DNA of 64,000 nucleotides, from NCBI RefSeq assembly GCF_016916835.1, contig NZ_JAFFIX010000019.1, positions 62,001 through 126,000 of the forward strand, read 5' to 3'. Under the pieces are notes generated by a model. The model saw only the letters and a program-made list of their open reading frames with translations. It did not search any database and was not told where the DNA came from. Below, one piece after another: positions 15,425 through 23,033 of this stretch; positions within the stretch are counted from its first letter, which is position 1, and every line of letters starts with the position of its first letter. Position numbers and translations under genes: made by a program. The DNA comes from Actinacidiphila bryophytorum (GTDB lineage: Bacteria > Actinomycetota > Actinomycetes > Streptomycetales > Streptomycetaceae).

Positions 15425-15862
15425 TCAGGTCGAAGGGCCGGCTGCCACGCAGAATTCGTTGCCCTCCGGGTCCGTCATCACGATGTGGTGGCCCTCGAAG
15501 CGGGCCAGGACGTGGGCGCCGGCGGTGGTGAGGCGGGTGGCTTCGGACTCGACGCGCTGCCAGCGCTCGGCGGCGGTGCCGTGGCCGGGGACGCGGATGT
15601 CCAGGTGGAGGCGGTTCTTGGCGGTCTTGGGCTCGGGCACCGCCAGGATGGACAGCCGCGGACCGACCCCGGCGGGGTCGCAGAGCCAGGCGCCGTCGTC
15701 CACGGAGTCGTCCTCGGGGAGGCCGAAGCTGGCGTGCCACTCCTCGCGGGTCGCGAAGGGCGCGGGCGGCGGCTCGTCCACGTAACCGAGTGCCGTCTTC
15801 CAGAAGGCGGCGAGCGTCGGTGCGTGCACGGCGTCAAGAGTGAGGTCGATGCGTGCGGCCAT
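15425..15862 (-). CDS. VOC/glyoxalase-like superfamily protein
   Basis: A 145-residue single-subunit member of the vicinal-oxygen-chelate superfamily. Visible features are the beta-alpha start IDLTLDAVHAPTLAAFWKTALGY, the central KNRLHLDIRV strand with a metal-ligand-type histidine, and the terminal IVMTDPEGNEFCV. The reaction cannot be predicted; such proteins include dioxygenases, isomerases and resistance proteins. The ATG at 15862 fits the family's N-terminus. Confidence 0.85.
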   Translation of the reverse strand: MAARIDLTLDAVHAPTLAAFWKTALGYVDEPPPAPFATREEWHASFGLPEDDSVDDGAWLCDPAGVGPRLSILAVPEPKTAKNRLHLDIRVPGHGTAAERWQRVESEATRLTTAGAHVLARFEGHHIVMTDPEGNEFCVAAGPST

Positions 15863-15936
15863 GAACCGCAGCCTAGGGGGGACCTACGTCTGCGGGCCGA
15901 TGTGGCCCGGGCCGGGCGGGGATAGCGTCGGGTGGC

Positions 15937-16401
15937 ATGACGGAGAACGAACAGCCTGCCGGGCCGCGCAGTCGTGAGGAGCGCAGGCGCAATGCCGTGC
16001 GTCTGCTGGAGACCGAGCTCGACGTGTGGGTCGCGACGGCCGACGCGGGCGGGGTGCCGACGCTGGTGCCGCTGACGTACCTGTGGGACGGGGAGGCGGT
16101 GTGGCTGTCGACCCGGCCGGAGAACCCGACCGGCGCGAACCTCGCCGCGTCCGGCATGGTGCGGCTGTGCCTCGGGACGACGCGCGACGTCGTGCACATC
16201 GAGGGCTCGGCCACCGCTTTCACCGCCGAGGAGCTGCCCGACGGCGTGGGTGACGCCTTCGCCGCCAAGGACGGCTGGGACCCGCGCAAGGAGCAGGGCT
16301 ACGACTTCTACCGCGTCGACCTGGAGCAGCTGCGTGCCTGGGGCACGGTTCCCGAGCTGAAGGGCCGCCTGCTGATGAAGGCGGGCCGCTGGCTCGTCTG
16401 A
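15937..16401 (+). CDS. Pyridoxamine 5'-phosphate oxidase-like flavin/F420-binding protein
   Basis: A 154-residue split-barrel protein. The characteristic strands are LETELDVWVATADAGGVPTLVPLTYLWDG and a C-terminal YDFYRVDLEQLRAWGTV. Streptomycete members bind FMN or F420 and reduce or oxidise small substrates. The cofactor cannot be settled from sequence. It begins at an ATG at 15937 and ends at a strong hairpin. Confidence 0.85.
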   Translation: MTENEQPAGPRSREERRRNAVRLLETELDVWVATADAGGVPTLVPLTYLWDGEAVWLSTRPENPTGANLAASGMVRLCLGTTRDVVHIEGSATAFTAEELPDGVGDAFAAKDGWDPRKEQGYDFYRVDLEQLRAWGTVPELKGRLLMKAGRWLV

Positions 16402-16415
16402 GCCGGACGCGAGCG

Positions 16416-16450
16416 GTGCCCCCGGTCCGGCAGGACCGGACCGGGGACAC
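16416..16450. terminator. Hairpin terminator between convergent genes
   Basis: An 11-bp stem, CCCCGGTCCGG / CCGGACCGGGG with a 5-base loop, extends by three more pairs past a mismatch. It serves the PNPOx-like and NlpC/P60 genes. Confidence 0.8.
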
Positions 16451-16470
16451 AAACAAGGAGAGCCGGGGCC

Positions 16471-17370
16471 TCAGAGGACGCGGACCGCCCAGTCGGGCTC
16501 GTAGTCCACCATCTGCTTGATGCCGACCGGCGACGACGGGTTCGCCGCGTCGAGGTACTGGCCGTTGCCTATGTAGACGCCGACGTGGAAGGCGCTGCCC
16601 TCGCCGCCCCAGAAGATCAGGTCGCCGGCCTTGAGGCTGTTCAGCGACACCGGGGTGCCGACCGTCGACTGCTCCTGCGAGGTGCGGGGGAGTTCGACGC
16701 CGACGGTGGCGTAGGCGACCTGGGTCAGGCCGGAGCAGTCGTAGGAGTCGGGTCCTGTCGCCCCGTACACGTACGGCTTGCCGATCTGCGCCTTGAGGAA
16801 GGCGATCAGCTTCTCGACCTTGGTGCCGGAGGGCGCGACCGCAGCCGCGGTGGAAGAGGTGGACGCCGGCGAGGCGGAAGCGGAGAGCGCGGCCCGCTTG
16901 GCCGAGCGGGAGGCGGCCAGCGCGCTGGCGGTCGCCCGCGCCTTGGCGGCCTTGGCCGCGACGGCGGCCTTGTGCTTGGCGGCTGCGGCGGCGGCTGCCG
17001 CCTTGGCCTGCGCGGCGGCGCGGTCGGCTGCTTCCTGGCGGTCCGCGGCGATCGACATCTCGATCGCGTCCTGCGCGATCGCGTCGGCGGCCTGCTCCCC
17101 TGTGACGGGAGTGGACAGCGAGGTGGACAGCGTACGGGCCGAGACGTTGCCGGTCTCGGAGGAGCGGCCGTGCGAGCCGCCGGAGTGGTTGTCGGCTATG
17201 GCCGGAGCGGCCGCACCGCTGAGTGCGATCGCGCTGACGACACCGCCGACGATTCCGGCCCGGCGCGTCCAGTTGGGACTCGACGGTGCGGCGTGCCGCC
17301 GGCGGCCGGTATGCGAACCGGCGGGGGTACGGGAGGCGGACGCGGGGGTCCGCGGTCTGTTCTGGGGCAT
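16471..17370 (-). CDS. Secreted NlpC/P60 peptidoglycan endopeptidase
   Basis: A 299-residue exported cell-wall hydrolase. The N-terminal 60 residues hold a basic region and hydrophobic stretch (IVGGVVSAIALSGAAAPAIA) typical of a long signal peptide. Residues about 95-165 are Ala/Lys-rich and probably helical or coiled coil. The C-terminal 110 residues are the catalytic domain, with the nucleophile in YDCSGLTQVAY and the histidine in FHVGVYIGNGQYLDAA. It would cleave stem peptides during growth or germination. Upstream lies a 570-base noncoding region shared with the divergent nuo operon. Confidence 0.9.
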   Translation of the reverse strand: MPQNRPRTPASASRTPAGSHTGRRRHAAPSSPNWTRRAGIVGGVVSAIALSGAAAPAIADNHSGGSHGRSSETGNVSARTLSTSLSTPVTGEQAADAIAQDAIEMSIAADRQEAADRAAAQAKAAAAAAAAKHKAAVAAKAAKARATASALAASRSAKRAALSASASPASTSSTAAAVAPSGTKVEKLIAFLKAQIGKPYVYGATGPDSYDCSGLTQVAYATVGVELPRTSQEQSTVGTPVSLNSLKAGDLIFWGGEGSAFHVGVYIGNGQYLDAANPSSPVGIKQMVDYEPDWAVRVL

Positions 17371-17780
17371 GCGTCTCTGGCTATCAGGAATGAAAGGTTC
17401 CGTTCAACAAAGGTGTGATGCGCCACAGTTGACGTGCTCACGGCTCAAATGCCCGTTTCATGATCTTGCTGATCGGGCGGTTTGATGCATTTTCATATGG
17501 CAGGTCACCTATGTGCTCGTGCACGCATTCACGCGTGCGATTCCTCGACGGCGAGGGGCTGTTGGCGATCCGGTGCGCTGCTATCACGAGGCCGCGTCCA
17601 ACTCCAATTTGCCCGCCGCCCAGGTCGCTTGATAATGAGCGCACGTCTCTGACCAGCGAGAATTAACATGGATGTGATGTGAAGTGATCGTTTGCGGGCG
17701 ATCCACCCCATGATCACCGCTCATCCGACTTCATGATCATTGGTCAGGTGGTGGAGATCACAAAGGTCCGCTCGTACCCC
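17371..17780. other. Long lower-GC divergent intergenic region
   Basis: About 400 bases without a convincing gene, less GC-rich than the surroundings. It has repeated TGATC(A/T)-centred strings, at 17459-17465, 17710-17717 and 17732-17739, and a small inverted repeat GCACGC/GCGTGC at 17521-17538. It must contain the promoter of the NlpC/P60 gene. I looked for the conserved blocks of the c-di-AMP (ydaO) riboswitch that precedes many streptomycete cell-wall hydrolases and did not find them. Confidence 0.45.
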
Positions 17781-17813
17781 GTGTCGCAGATCACAGACCG
17801 GGAGGCATAGGAT
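17781..17813 (+). promoter_or_regulatory. Candidate nuo promoter with GTG-N8-CAC motif
   Basis: GTGTCGCAGATCAC (17781-17794) has the GTG-N8-CAC spacing described for streptomycete Crp targets. A TAGGAT hexamer at 17808-17813 could be the -10 of the nuo operon. The -35 is weak. AGATCACA also occurs about 26 bases upstream. Confidence 0.4.
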
Positions 17814-17829
17814 GCAGGCGACTTGGGCT

Positions 17830-17845
17830 TGTGAACTGCCTCACA
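17830..17845 (+). promoter_or_regulatory. Rex operator-like site in the nuo leader
   Basis: TGTGAACTGCCTCACA has perfect TGTGA/TCACA outer arms. It matches 12 of 16 positions of the Streptomyces Rex operator (TGTGAACGCGTTCACA). Rex is an NADH-sensing repressor known to control nuoA-N in Streptomyces coelicolor. The site lies about 95 bases before nuoA, just downstream of the putative -10, well placed for repression. Confidence 0.7.
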
Positions 17846-17940
17846 TGGACGCGATCTTGGTCGCCGAAGGTGATGCGGACCACACCACGAGTCACGGTCC
17901 GAACATGTCAGTCACTGCCGACTGGAAGGAGCGGGGGACG

Positions 17941-18300
17941 GTGAACGCCTACGCGCCCATTTTCGTCCTGGGGGGCATCGCGGCCGGCTTCGCGATCTTC
18001 TCCGTTTTCATGGCCTCGATCATCGGGCCGAAACGGTACAACCGGGCCAAGTTGGAAGCGTACGAGTGCGGCATCGAGCCGACACCGCAGCCGGCCGGCG
18101 GCGGACGCTTCCCGATCAAGTACTACCTGACGGCGATGCTGTTCATCGTCTTCGACATCGAGATCGTCTTCCTCTACCCCTGGGCCGTCACCTTCGACCG
18201 CCTGGGGATGTTCGGGCTCGTGGAGATGCTCCTCTTCGTGCTCACCGTCTTCGTCGCCTACGCGTACGTATGGCGGCGCGGCGGCCTGGAATGGGACTAG
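17941..18300 (+). CDS. nuoA: NADH-quinone oxidoreductase subunit A
   Basis: The 119-residue membrane subunit of complex I has three hydrophobic segments and the conserved block YECGIEPTPQPAGGGRFPIKYYLTAMLFIVFDIE (shown here only as a landmark around residues 38-72). It sits at the membrane-arm/quinone-site junction. The GTG at 17941 follows AAGGAG; longer upstream frames lack support. It is the first gene of a 14-gene operon, 27 bases before nuoB. Confidence 0.95.
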   Translation: MNAYAPIFVLGGIAAGFAIFSVFMASIIGPKRYNRAKLEAYECGIEPTPQPAGGGRFPIKYYLTAMLFIVFDIEIVFLYPWAVTFDRLGMFGLVEMLLFVLTVFVAYAYVWRRGGLEWD

Positions 18301-18327
18301 GGACCGAGGGGACCAGGGAGCCTACGC

Positions 18328-18882
18328 ATGGGTATCGAAGAGAAACTGCCGAGCGGATTCCTGCTCACGACGGTGGAGACCGCGGCGGGCTGGGTACGTA
18401 AGGCGTCGGTCTTCCCGGCCACCTTCGGCCTGGCCTGCTGCGCCATCGAGATGATGACCACGGGAGCCGGCCGCTACGACATGGCCCGCTTCGGCATGGA
18501 GGTCTTCCGCGGGTCGCCGCGGCAGGCCGACCTGATGATCGTCGCGGGCCGGGTGAGCCAGAAGATGGCGCCGGTGCTGCGGCAGGTCTACGACCAGATG
18601 CCGAATCCCAAGTGGGTCATCTCGATGGGCGTGTGCGCATCGAGCGGCGGCATGTTCAACAACTACGCCATCGTGCAGGGCGTCGACCACATCGTGCCGG
18701 TCGACATCTACCTGCCCGGCTGCCCGCCGCGCCCCGAGATGCTGCTCGACGCGATCCTCAAGCTGCACGAGAAGATCCAGGGCGGCAAGCTCGGCGTGAA
18801 CCGCGAGGAGGCCGCCCGCGAGGCGGAGGAAGCCGCGCGCAAGGCGCTCCCCACGATCGAGATGAAGGGGCTCCTGCGATGA
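18328..18882 (+). CDS. nuoB: NADH-quinone oxidoreductase subunit B
   Basis: The 184-residue subunit carries the terminal N2 [4Fe-4S] cluster next to the quinone pocket. Cluster cysteines are visible in ACCAIEMM, GVCASSGGMF and YLPGCPPRPE. The C-terminal 35 residues are a charged Glu/Ala extension common in actinobacteria. Its stop overlaps the nuoC start (ATGA). Confidence 0.96.
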   Translation: MGIEEKLPSGFLLTTVETAAGWVRKASVFPATFGLACCAIEMMTTGAGRYDMARFGMEVFRGSPRQADLMIVAGRVSQKMAPVLRQVYDQMPNPKWVISMGVCASSGGMFNNYAIVQGVDHIVPVDIYLPGCPPRPEMLLDAILKLHEKIQGGKLGVNREEAAREAEEAARKALPTIEMKGLLR

Positions 18883-19613
18883 CCGACCAACCGAACGGGC
18901 AGCAGGGCAACGGGGCCGTCCCCGCCCCCCGCGAGCAGGGCGCGGGCGAGGTCATCGGCGTCCGCAAGGGCATGTTCGGCGCCAACAACGGCGGCGACAC
19001 CTCCGGTTACGGCGGCCTGGTCCGCACCGTGCGGCTGCCCGGCGCGAGCACCCGGCCGTACGGCGGCAAGGACGGCGTCTTCGACGAGATCGCCGACGAG
19101 CTGGAAGGCGCCCTGGACGAGCAGGGCCTGCCGCCGGCCGACGCGATCGAGAAGACCGTCGTGGACCGCGGCGAGCTGACCTTCCACATCGCCCGCGAGC
19201 ACCTGGTGCGGGTCGCCCGCACGCTGCGCGACGACCCGGCGCTGCGCTTCGAGCTGTGCACCGGCGTCAGCGGGGTGCACTACCCCGGCGACGAGGGCCG
19301 CGAGCTGCACGCCGTCTACCACCTGCGCTCGCTCACCCACGGGCGGCTGATCCGGCTCGAAGTGGGCGTCCCCGACGCCGACCCGCACCTGCCGTCGCTG
19401 GTGAGCGTCTACCCCACCAACGACTGGCACGAGCGCGAGACCTTCGACTTCTTCGGCATCGTCTTCGACGGCCACCCGGCGCTCACCCGGATCATGATGC
19501 CGGACGACTGGCCCGGCCACCCGCAGCGCAAGGACTACCCGCTCGGCGGCATCCCCGTCGAGTACAAGGGTGCCCAGATCCCGGCTCCCGACCAGCGGAG
19601 GTCGTACTCATGA
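18879..19613 (+). CDS. nuoC: NADH-quinone oxidoreductase subunit C
   Basis: The 244-residue peripheral-arm subunit has the 30-kDa subunit signature WHERETFDFFGIVFDGHP and ends with RKDYPLGGIPVEYKG. The N-terminal 60 residues (Gly/Asn/Pro-rich, then GMFGANNGGDTSGYGGL) form an extension found in actinobacterial NuoC. The ATG overlaps the nuoB stop by 4 bases, and the end overlaps nuoD in the same way. Confidence 0.95.
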   Translation: MTDQPNGQQGNGAVPAPREQGAGEVIGVRKGMFGANNGGDTSGYGGLVRTVRLPGASTRPYGGKDGVFDEIADELEGALDEQGLPPADAIEKTVVDRGELTFHIAREHLVRVARTLRDDPALRFELCTGVSGVHYPGDEGRELHAVYHLRSLTHGRLIRLEVGVPDADPHLPSLVSVYPTNDWHERETFDFFGIVFDGHPALTRIMMPDDWPGHPQRKDYPLGGIPVEYKGAQIPAPDQRRSYS

Positions 19614-20947
19614 CGAACGGCTACGCCTCACCGCAGCAGGCGGAAGAGCGCGAGACGACAGAGGGCAAGGTCTTCACCGTCACCGGCGGCGACTGGGACG
19701 AGCTGGCCGAGACCGTCGGCAAGTCCGACGACGAGCGGATCATCGTCAACATGGGTCCCCAGCACCCCTCCACCCACGGGGTGCTGCGGCTGATCCTGGA
19801 GATCGACGGCGAGACGGTCACCGAGGCGCGCTCCGGCATCGGCTACCTGCACACCGGTATCGAGAAGAACATGGAGTACAGGACCTGGGTCCAGGGCTCC
19901 ACCTTCGTGACGCGGATGGACTACCTGACGCCGCTGTTCAACGAGACCGCGTACTGCATGGCCGTCGAGAAGCTGCTCGGCATCACCGACCAGGTGCCGG
20001 ACCGGGCGACCGTCATCCGGGTGCTGCTCATGGAGCTGAACCGGATCTCCTCGCACCTGGTGTGCATCGCCACCGGCGGCATGGAGCTGGGTGCCACCAC
20101 GATCATGATCTACGGCTTCCGGGACCGCGAGATGATCCTGGACATCCTGGAGCTGATCACCGGGCTCCGGATGAACCACGCCTACGTCCGCGTCGGCGGC
20201 CTCGCGCAGGACCTGCCGCCCGGCGCGATCGACCAGGTGCGGGAGTTCGTGAAGACCTTCCGCAAGAACCTGCCCGAGTACGACAAGCTCGCCACCGGCA
20301 ACCCGATCTTCAAGGGCCGGATGCAGGACGTCGGCTACCTCGACCTGACCGGCTGCATGGCGCTCGGCGCGACGGGGCCGATCCTGCGGGCCGCGGGCCT
20401 GCCGCACGACCTGCGCAAGTCCGACCCCTACTGCGGTTACGAGACCTACGACTTCGACATCCCCACCGCCGACACCTGCGACTCCTACGGGCGCTTCCTG
20501 GTGCGGCTGGCCGAGATGCACGAGAGCCTGCGGATCGTCGAGCAGTGCCTGGACCGGCTCGCCCCCGGCCCGGTCATGGTCGAGGACAAGAAGATCGCCT
20601 GGCCCGCGCAGCTCGCGCTCGGCCCGGACGGCATGGGCAACAGCCTGGACCACATCAAGAAGATCATGGGCACCTCGATGGAGGCCCTGATCCACCACTT
20701 CAAGCTGGTCACCGAGGGCTTCCGGGTGCCGGCAGGCCAGGCCTACGCGGCCGTGGAGTCCGCGAAGGGCGAACTGGGCGTGCACGCCGTCAGCGACGGC
20801 GGGACCCGGCCCTACCGGGTGCACTTCCGCGACCCGTCCTTCACCAATCTCCAGTCCATGGCGGCGATGTGCGAGGGCGGCCAGGTCGCCGACGTCATCG
20901 TCGCGGTGGCGTCCATCGACCCCGTGATGGGAGGCGTCGACCGATGA
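19610..20947 (+). CDS. nuoD: NADH-quinone oxidoreductase subunit D
   Basis: The 445-residue 49-kDa-type subunit lines the quinone cavity with NuoB. Signatures include NMGPQHPSTHGVLRL near residue 48, GYLHTGIEKNMEYRT, and SMEALIHHFKLVTEG near the C-terminus. The start at 19610 overlaps the nuoC stop (ATGA). Length and motifs are normal, so the subunit should be functional. Confidence 0.96.
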   Translation: MTNGYASPQQAEERETTEGKVFTVTGGDWDELAETVGKSDDERIIVNMGPQHPSTHGVLRLILEIDGETVTEARSGIGYLHTGIEKNMEYRTWVQGSTFVTRMDYLTPLFNETAYCMAVEKLLGITDQVPDRATVIRVLLMELNRISSHLVCIATGGMELGATTIMIYGFRDREMILDILELITGLRMNHAYVRVGGLAQDLPPGAIDQVREFVKTFRKNLPEYDKLATGNPIFKGRMQDVGYLDLTGCMALGATGPILRAAGLPHDLRKSDPYCGYETYDFDIPTADTCDSYGRFLVRLAEMHESLRIVEQCLDRLAPGPVMVEDKKIAWPAQLALGPDGMGNSLDHIKKIMGTSMEALIHHFKLVTEGFRVPAGQAYAAVESAKGELGVHAVSDGGTRPYRVHFRDPSFTNLQSMAAMCEGGQVADVIVAVASIDPVMGGVDR

Positions 20948-21699
20948 CCGACGTGTCACTGGGCATCCCGCAGATGCCCGCGCCCGACTACCCGGCCGAC
21001 GTGCGCGCCCGGCTGGAGAGCGACGCCCGGGAGGTGATCGCCCGCTACCCCGGTTCGCGCAGCGCCCTGCTGCCGCTGCTGCACCTGGTGCAGTCCGAGG
21101 ACGGCCACGTCACCCGTACCGGCATCCGCTTCTGCGCCGAGATGCTCGGCCTGACCACCGCCGAGGTCACGGCGGTGTCGACCTTCTACACCATGTACCG
21201 CCGCAAGCCGAGCGGCGACTACCAGGTCGGGGTCTGCACCAACACGCTGTGCGCGGTCATGGGCGGCGACGCCATCTTCGACGAGCTCAAGCAGCACCTG
21301 GGCGTCGGCAACGACGAGACCACCGAGGACGGCAAGGTCACCCTCGAACACATCGAGTGCAACGCGGCCTGCGACTTCGCTCCCGTGGTGATGGTCAACT
21401 GGGAGTTCTTCGACAACCAGACCCCCGAGTCGGCCCGCCAGCTGGTCGACGACCTCATCGCAGGACGCGAGGTGCGCCCCACCCGCGGCGCCCCCCTGTG
21501 CACGTACAAGGAGACTGCCCGCATCCTGGCCGGCTTCCCCGACACCCGCGAGGGCGCCGTCGAGGCGAGCGGCGGCGCGGGTCCCGCGTCGCTCGCGGGC
21601 CTGCGGCTGCACCGCGGCGAGGCCCCGGCCCGGGTGGTCGGCCAGCGCGCCGAGTCCCCGACCGACACCGGCGACGCGAGTGTGGAGGACGGCGAGTGA
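20944..21699 (+). CDS. nuoE: NADH-quinone oxidoreductase subunit E
   Basis: The 251-residue subunit binds the N1a [2Fe-2S] cluster of the NADH-oxidising module. Its four ligands are in VCTNTLC and HIECNAACDFAPV. The thioredoxin-like core ends near residue 170; the remaining about 80 residues are a low-complexity tail rich in Ala, Gly and Asp, longer than in enterobacterial NuoE. The ATG overlaps the nuoD stop by 4 bases. Confidence 0.95.
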   Translation: MTDVSLGIPQMPAPDYPADVRARLESDAREVIARYPGSRSALLPLLHLVQSEDGHVTRTGIRFCAEMLGLTTAEVTAVSTFYTMYRRKPSGDYQVGVCTNTLCAVMGGDAIFDELKQHLGVGNDETTEDGKVTLEHIECNAACDFAPVVMVNWEFFDNQTPESARQLVDDLIAGREVRPTRGAPLCTYKETARILAGFPDTREGAVEASGGAGPASLAGLRLHRGEAPARVVGQRAESPTDTGDASVEDGE

Positions 21700-23033
21700 T
21701 GACCGTGGAACCGGCCGAGAAGCTGCTCGCGCCCGTACTGTCCGCCTTCTGGGACGACCCGCGCTCATGGACGCTGGAGACCTACCGCAGGCACGACGGC
21801 TACCAGGCGCTGTCCAAGGCCTTCGCGATGGCGCCCGACGACGTCATCGCCTACGTCAAGGACTCCGGTCTGCGCGGCCGCGGCGGCGCGGGTTTCCCCA
21901 CCGGCATGAAGTGGCAGTTCATCCCGCAGGGCGACGGCAAGCCGCACTACCTGGTGGTCAACGCGGACGAGTCGGAGCCCGGGACCTGCAAGGACATCCC
22001 GCTGCTCTTCGCCAACCCGCACTCCCTCATCGAGGGCATGATCATCGCGTGCTACGCGATCCGCTCGCATCACGCCTTCATCTACCTCCGCGGTGAGACC
22101 GTGCCGGTGCTGCGCCGGCTGCACGAAGCCGTCCGCGAGGCCTACGCGGCCGGCTATCTGGGCACGAACATCCAGGGCAGCGGCTTCGACCTCGAACTCA
22201 CCGTGCACGCAGGCGCCGGCGCCTACATCTGCGGTGAGGAGACCGCGCTGCTCGACTCCCTTGAGGGGCGGCGCGGCCAGCCCAGGCTGCGGCCGCCCTT
22301 CCCCGCTGTCGAGGGGCTCTACGCCTGCCCCACTGTGGTGAACAACGTCGAGTCCATCGCGTCGGTTCCCGCGATCCTGCAGCGCGGCAAGGACTGGTTC
22401 AAGTCGATGGGCAGCGAGAAGTCCCCGGGCTTCACGCTCTACTCGCTGTCCGGGCACGTCGCCCGCCCCGGCCAGTACGAGGGGCCGCTCGGTATCACCC
22501 TGCGCCAGCTGCTCGACATGGGCGGCGGGATGCGCCCGGGCCACCGGCTGAAGTTCTGGACGCCGGGCGGCTCGTCGACCCCGATGTTCACCGACGAGCA
22601 CCTCGACGTGCCGCTGGACTACGAGGGCGTCGGCGCCGCCGGCTCGATGCTCGGCACCAAGGCGCTGCAGTGCTTCGACGAGACCACCTGCGTGGTGCGG
22701 GCGGTCACCCGGTGGACCGAGTTCTACGCCCACGAGTCGTGCGGCAAGTGCACCCCCTGCCGCGAGGGCACCTACTGGCTCGTCCAGCTGCTCCGGGACA
22801 TCGAAGCCGGCAAGGGGCACATCTCGGACCTGGACAAGCTCAACGACATCGCCGACAACATCAACGGCAAGTCCTTCTGCGCACTCGGCGACGGCGCCGC
22901 CGCGCCGATCTTCTCCTCGCTCAAGTACTTCCGCGAGGAGTACGAGGAGCACATCGAGCGCAAGGGCTGCCCCTTCGACCCGGCCCGCTCCACCGCCTGG
23001 GCCGACAAGTACCGTACGGAGGCCCACGCGTGA
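21699..23033 (+). CDS. nuoF: NADH-quinone oxidoreductase subunit F
   Basis: The 444-residue flavoprotein subunit holds the FMN and NADH sites and the N3 [4Fe-4S] cluster. The nucleotide-binding glycine motif is GLRGRGGAGFPTGMKW near residue 58, the FMN region is GAGAYICGEETALLDSLEG, and the cluster ligands are in ESCGKCTPCREG and SFCALGDGA. The ATG at 21699 (TGATG overlap with nuoE) follows GGAGGA by 9 bases; a GTG one codon earlier is an alternative. Confidence 0.96.
   Translation: MTVEPAEKLLAPVLSAFWDDPRSWTLETYRRHDGYQALSKAFAMAPDDVIAYVKDSGLRGRGGAGFPTGMKWQFIPQGDGKPHYLVVNADESEPGTCKDIPLLFANPHSLIEGMIIACYAIRSHHAFIYLRGETVPVLRRLHEAVREAYAAGYLGTNIQGSGFDLELTVHAGAGAYICGEETALLDSLEGRRGQPRLRPPFPAVEGLYACPTVVNNVESIASVPAILQRGKDWFKSMGSEKSPGFTLYSLSGHVARPGQYEGPLGITLRQLLDMGGGMRPGHRLKFWTPGGSSTPMFTDEHLDVPLDYEGVGAAGSMLGTKALQCFDETTCVVRAVTRWTEFYAHESCGKCTPCREGTYWLVQLLRDIEAGKGHISDLDKLNDIADNINGKSFCALGDGAAAPIFSSLKYFREEYEEHIERKGCPFDPARSTAWADKYRTEAHA

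Noticed and set aside
17371..17780. Possible c-di-AMP (ydaO) riboswitch before the NlpC/P60 gene
   Set aside because: Such riboswitches often precede streptomycete cell-wall hydrolase genes, but the conserved sequence blocks could not be found on the minus strand here.
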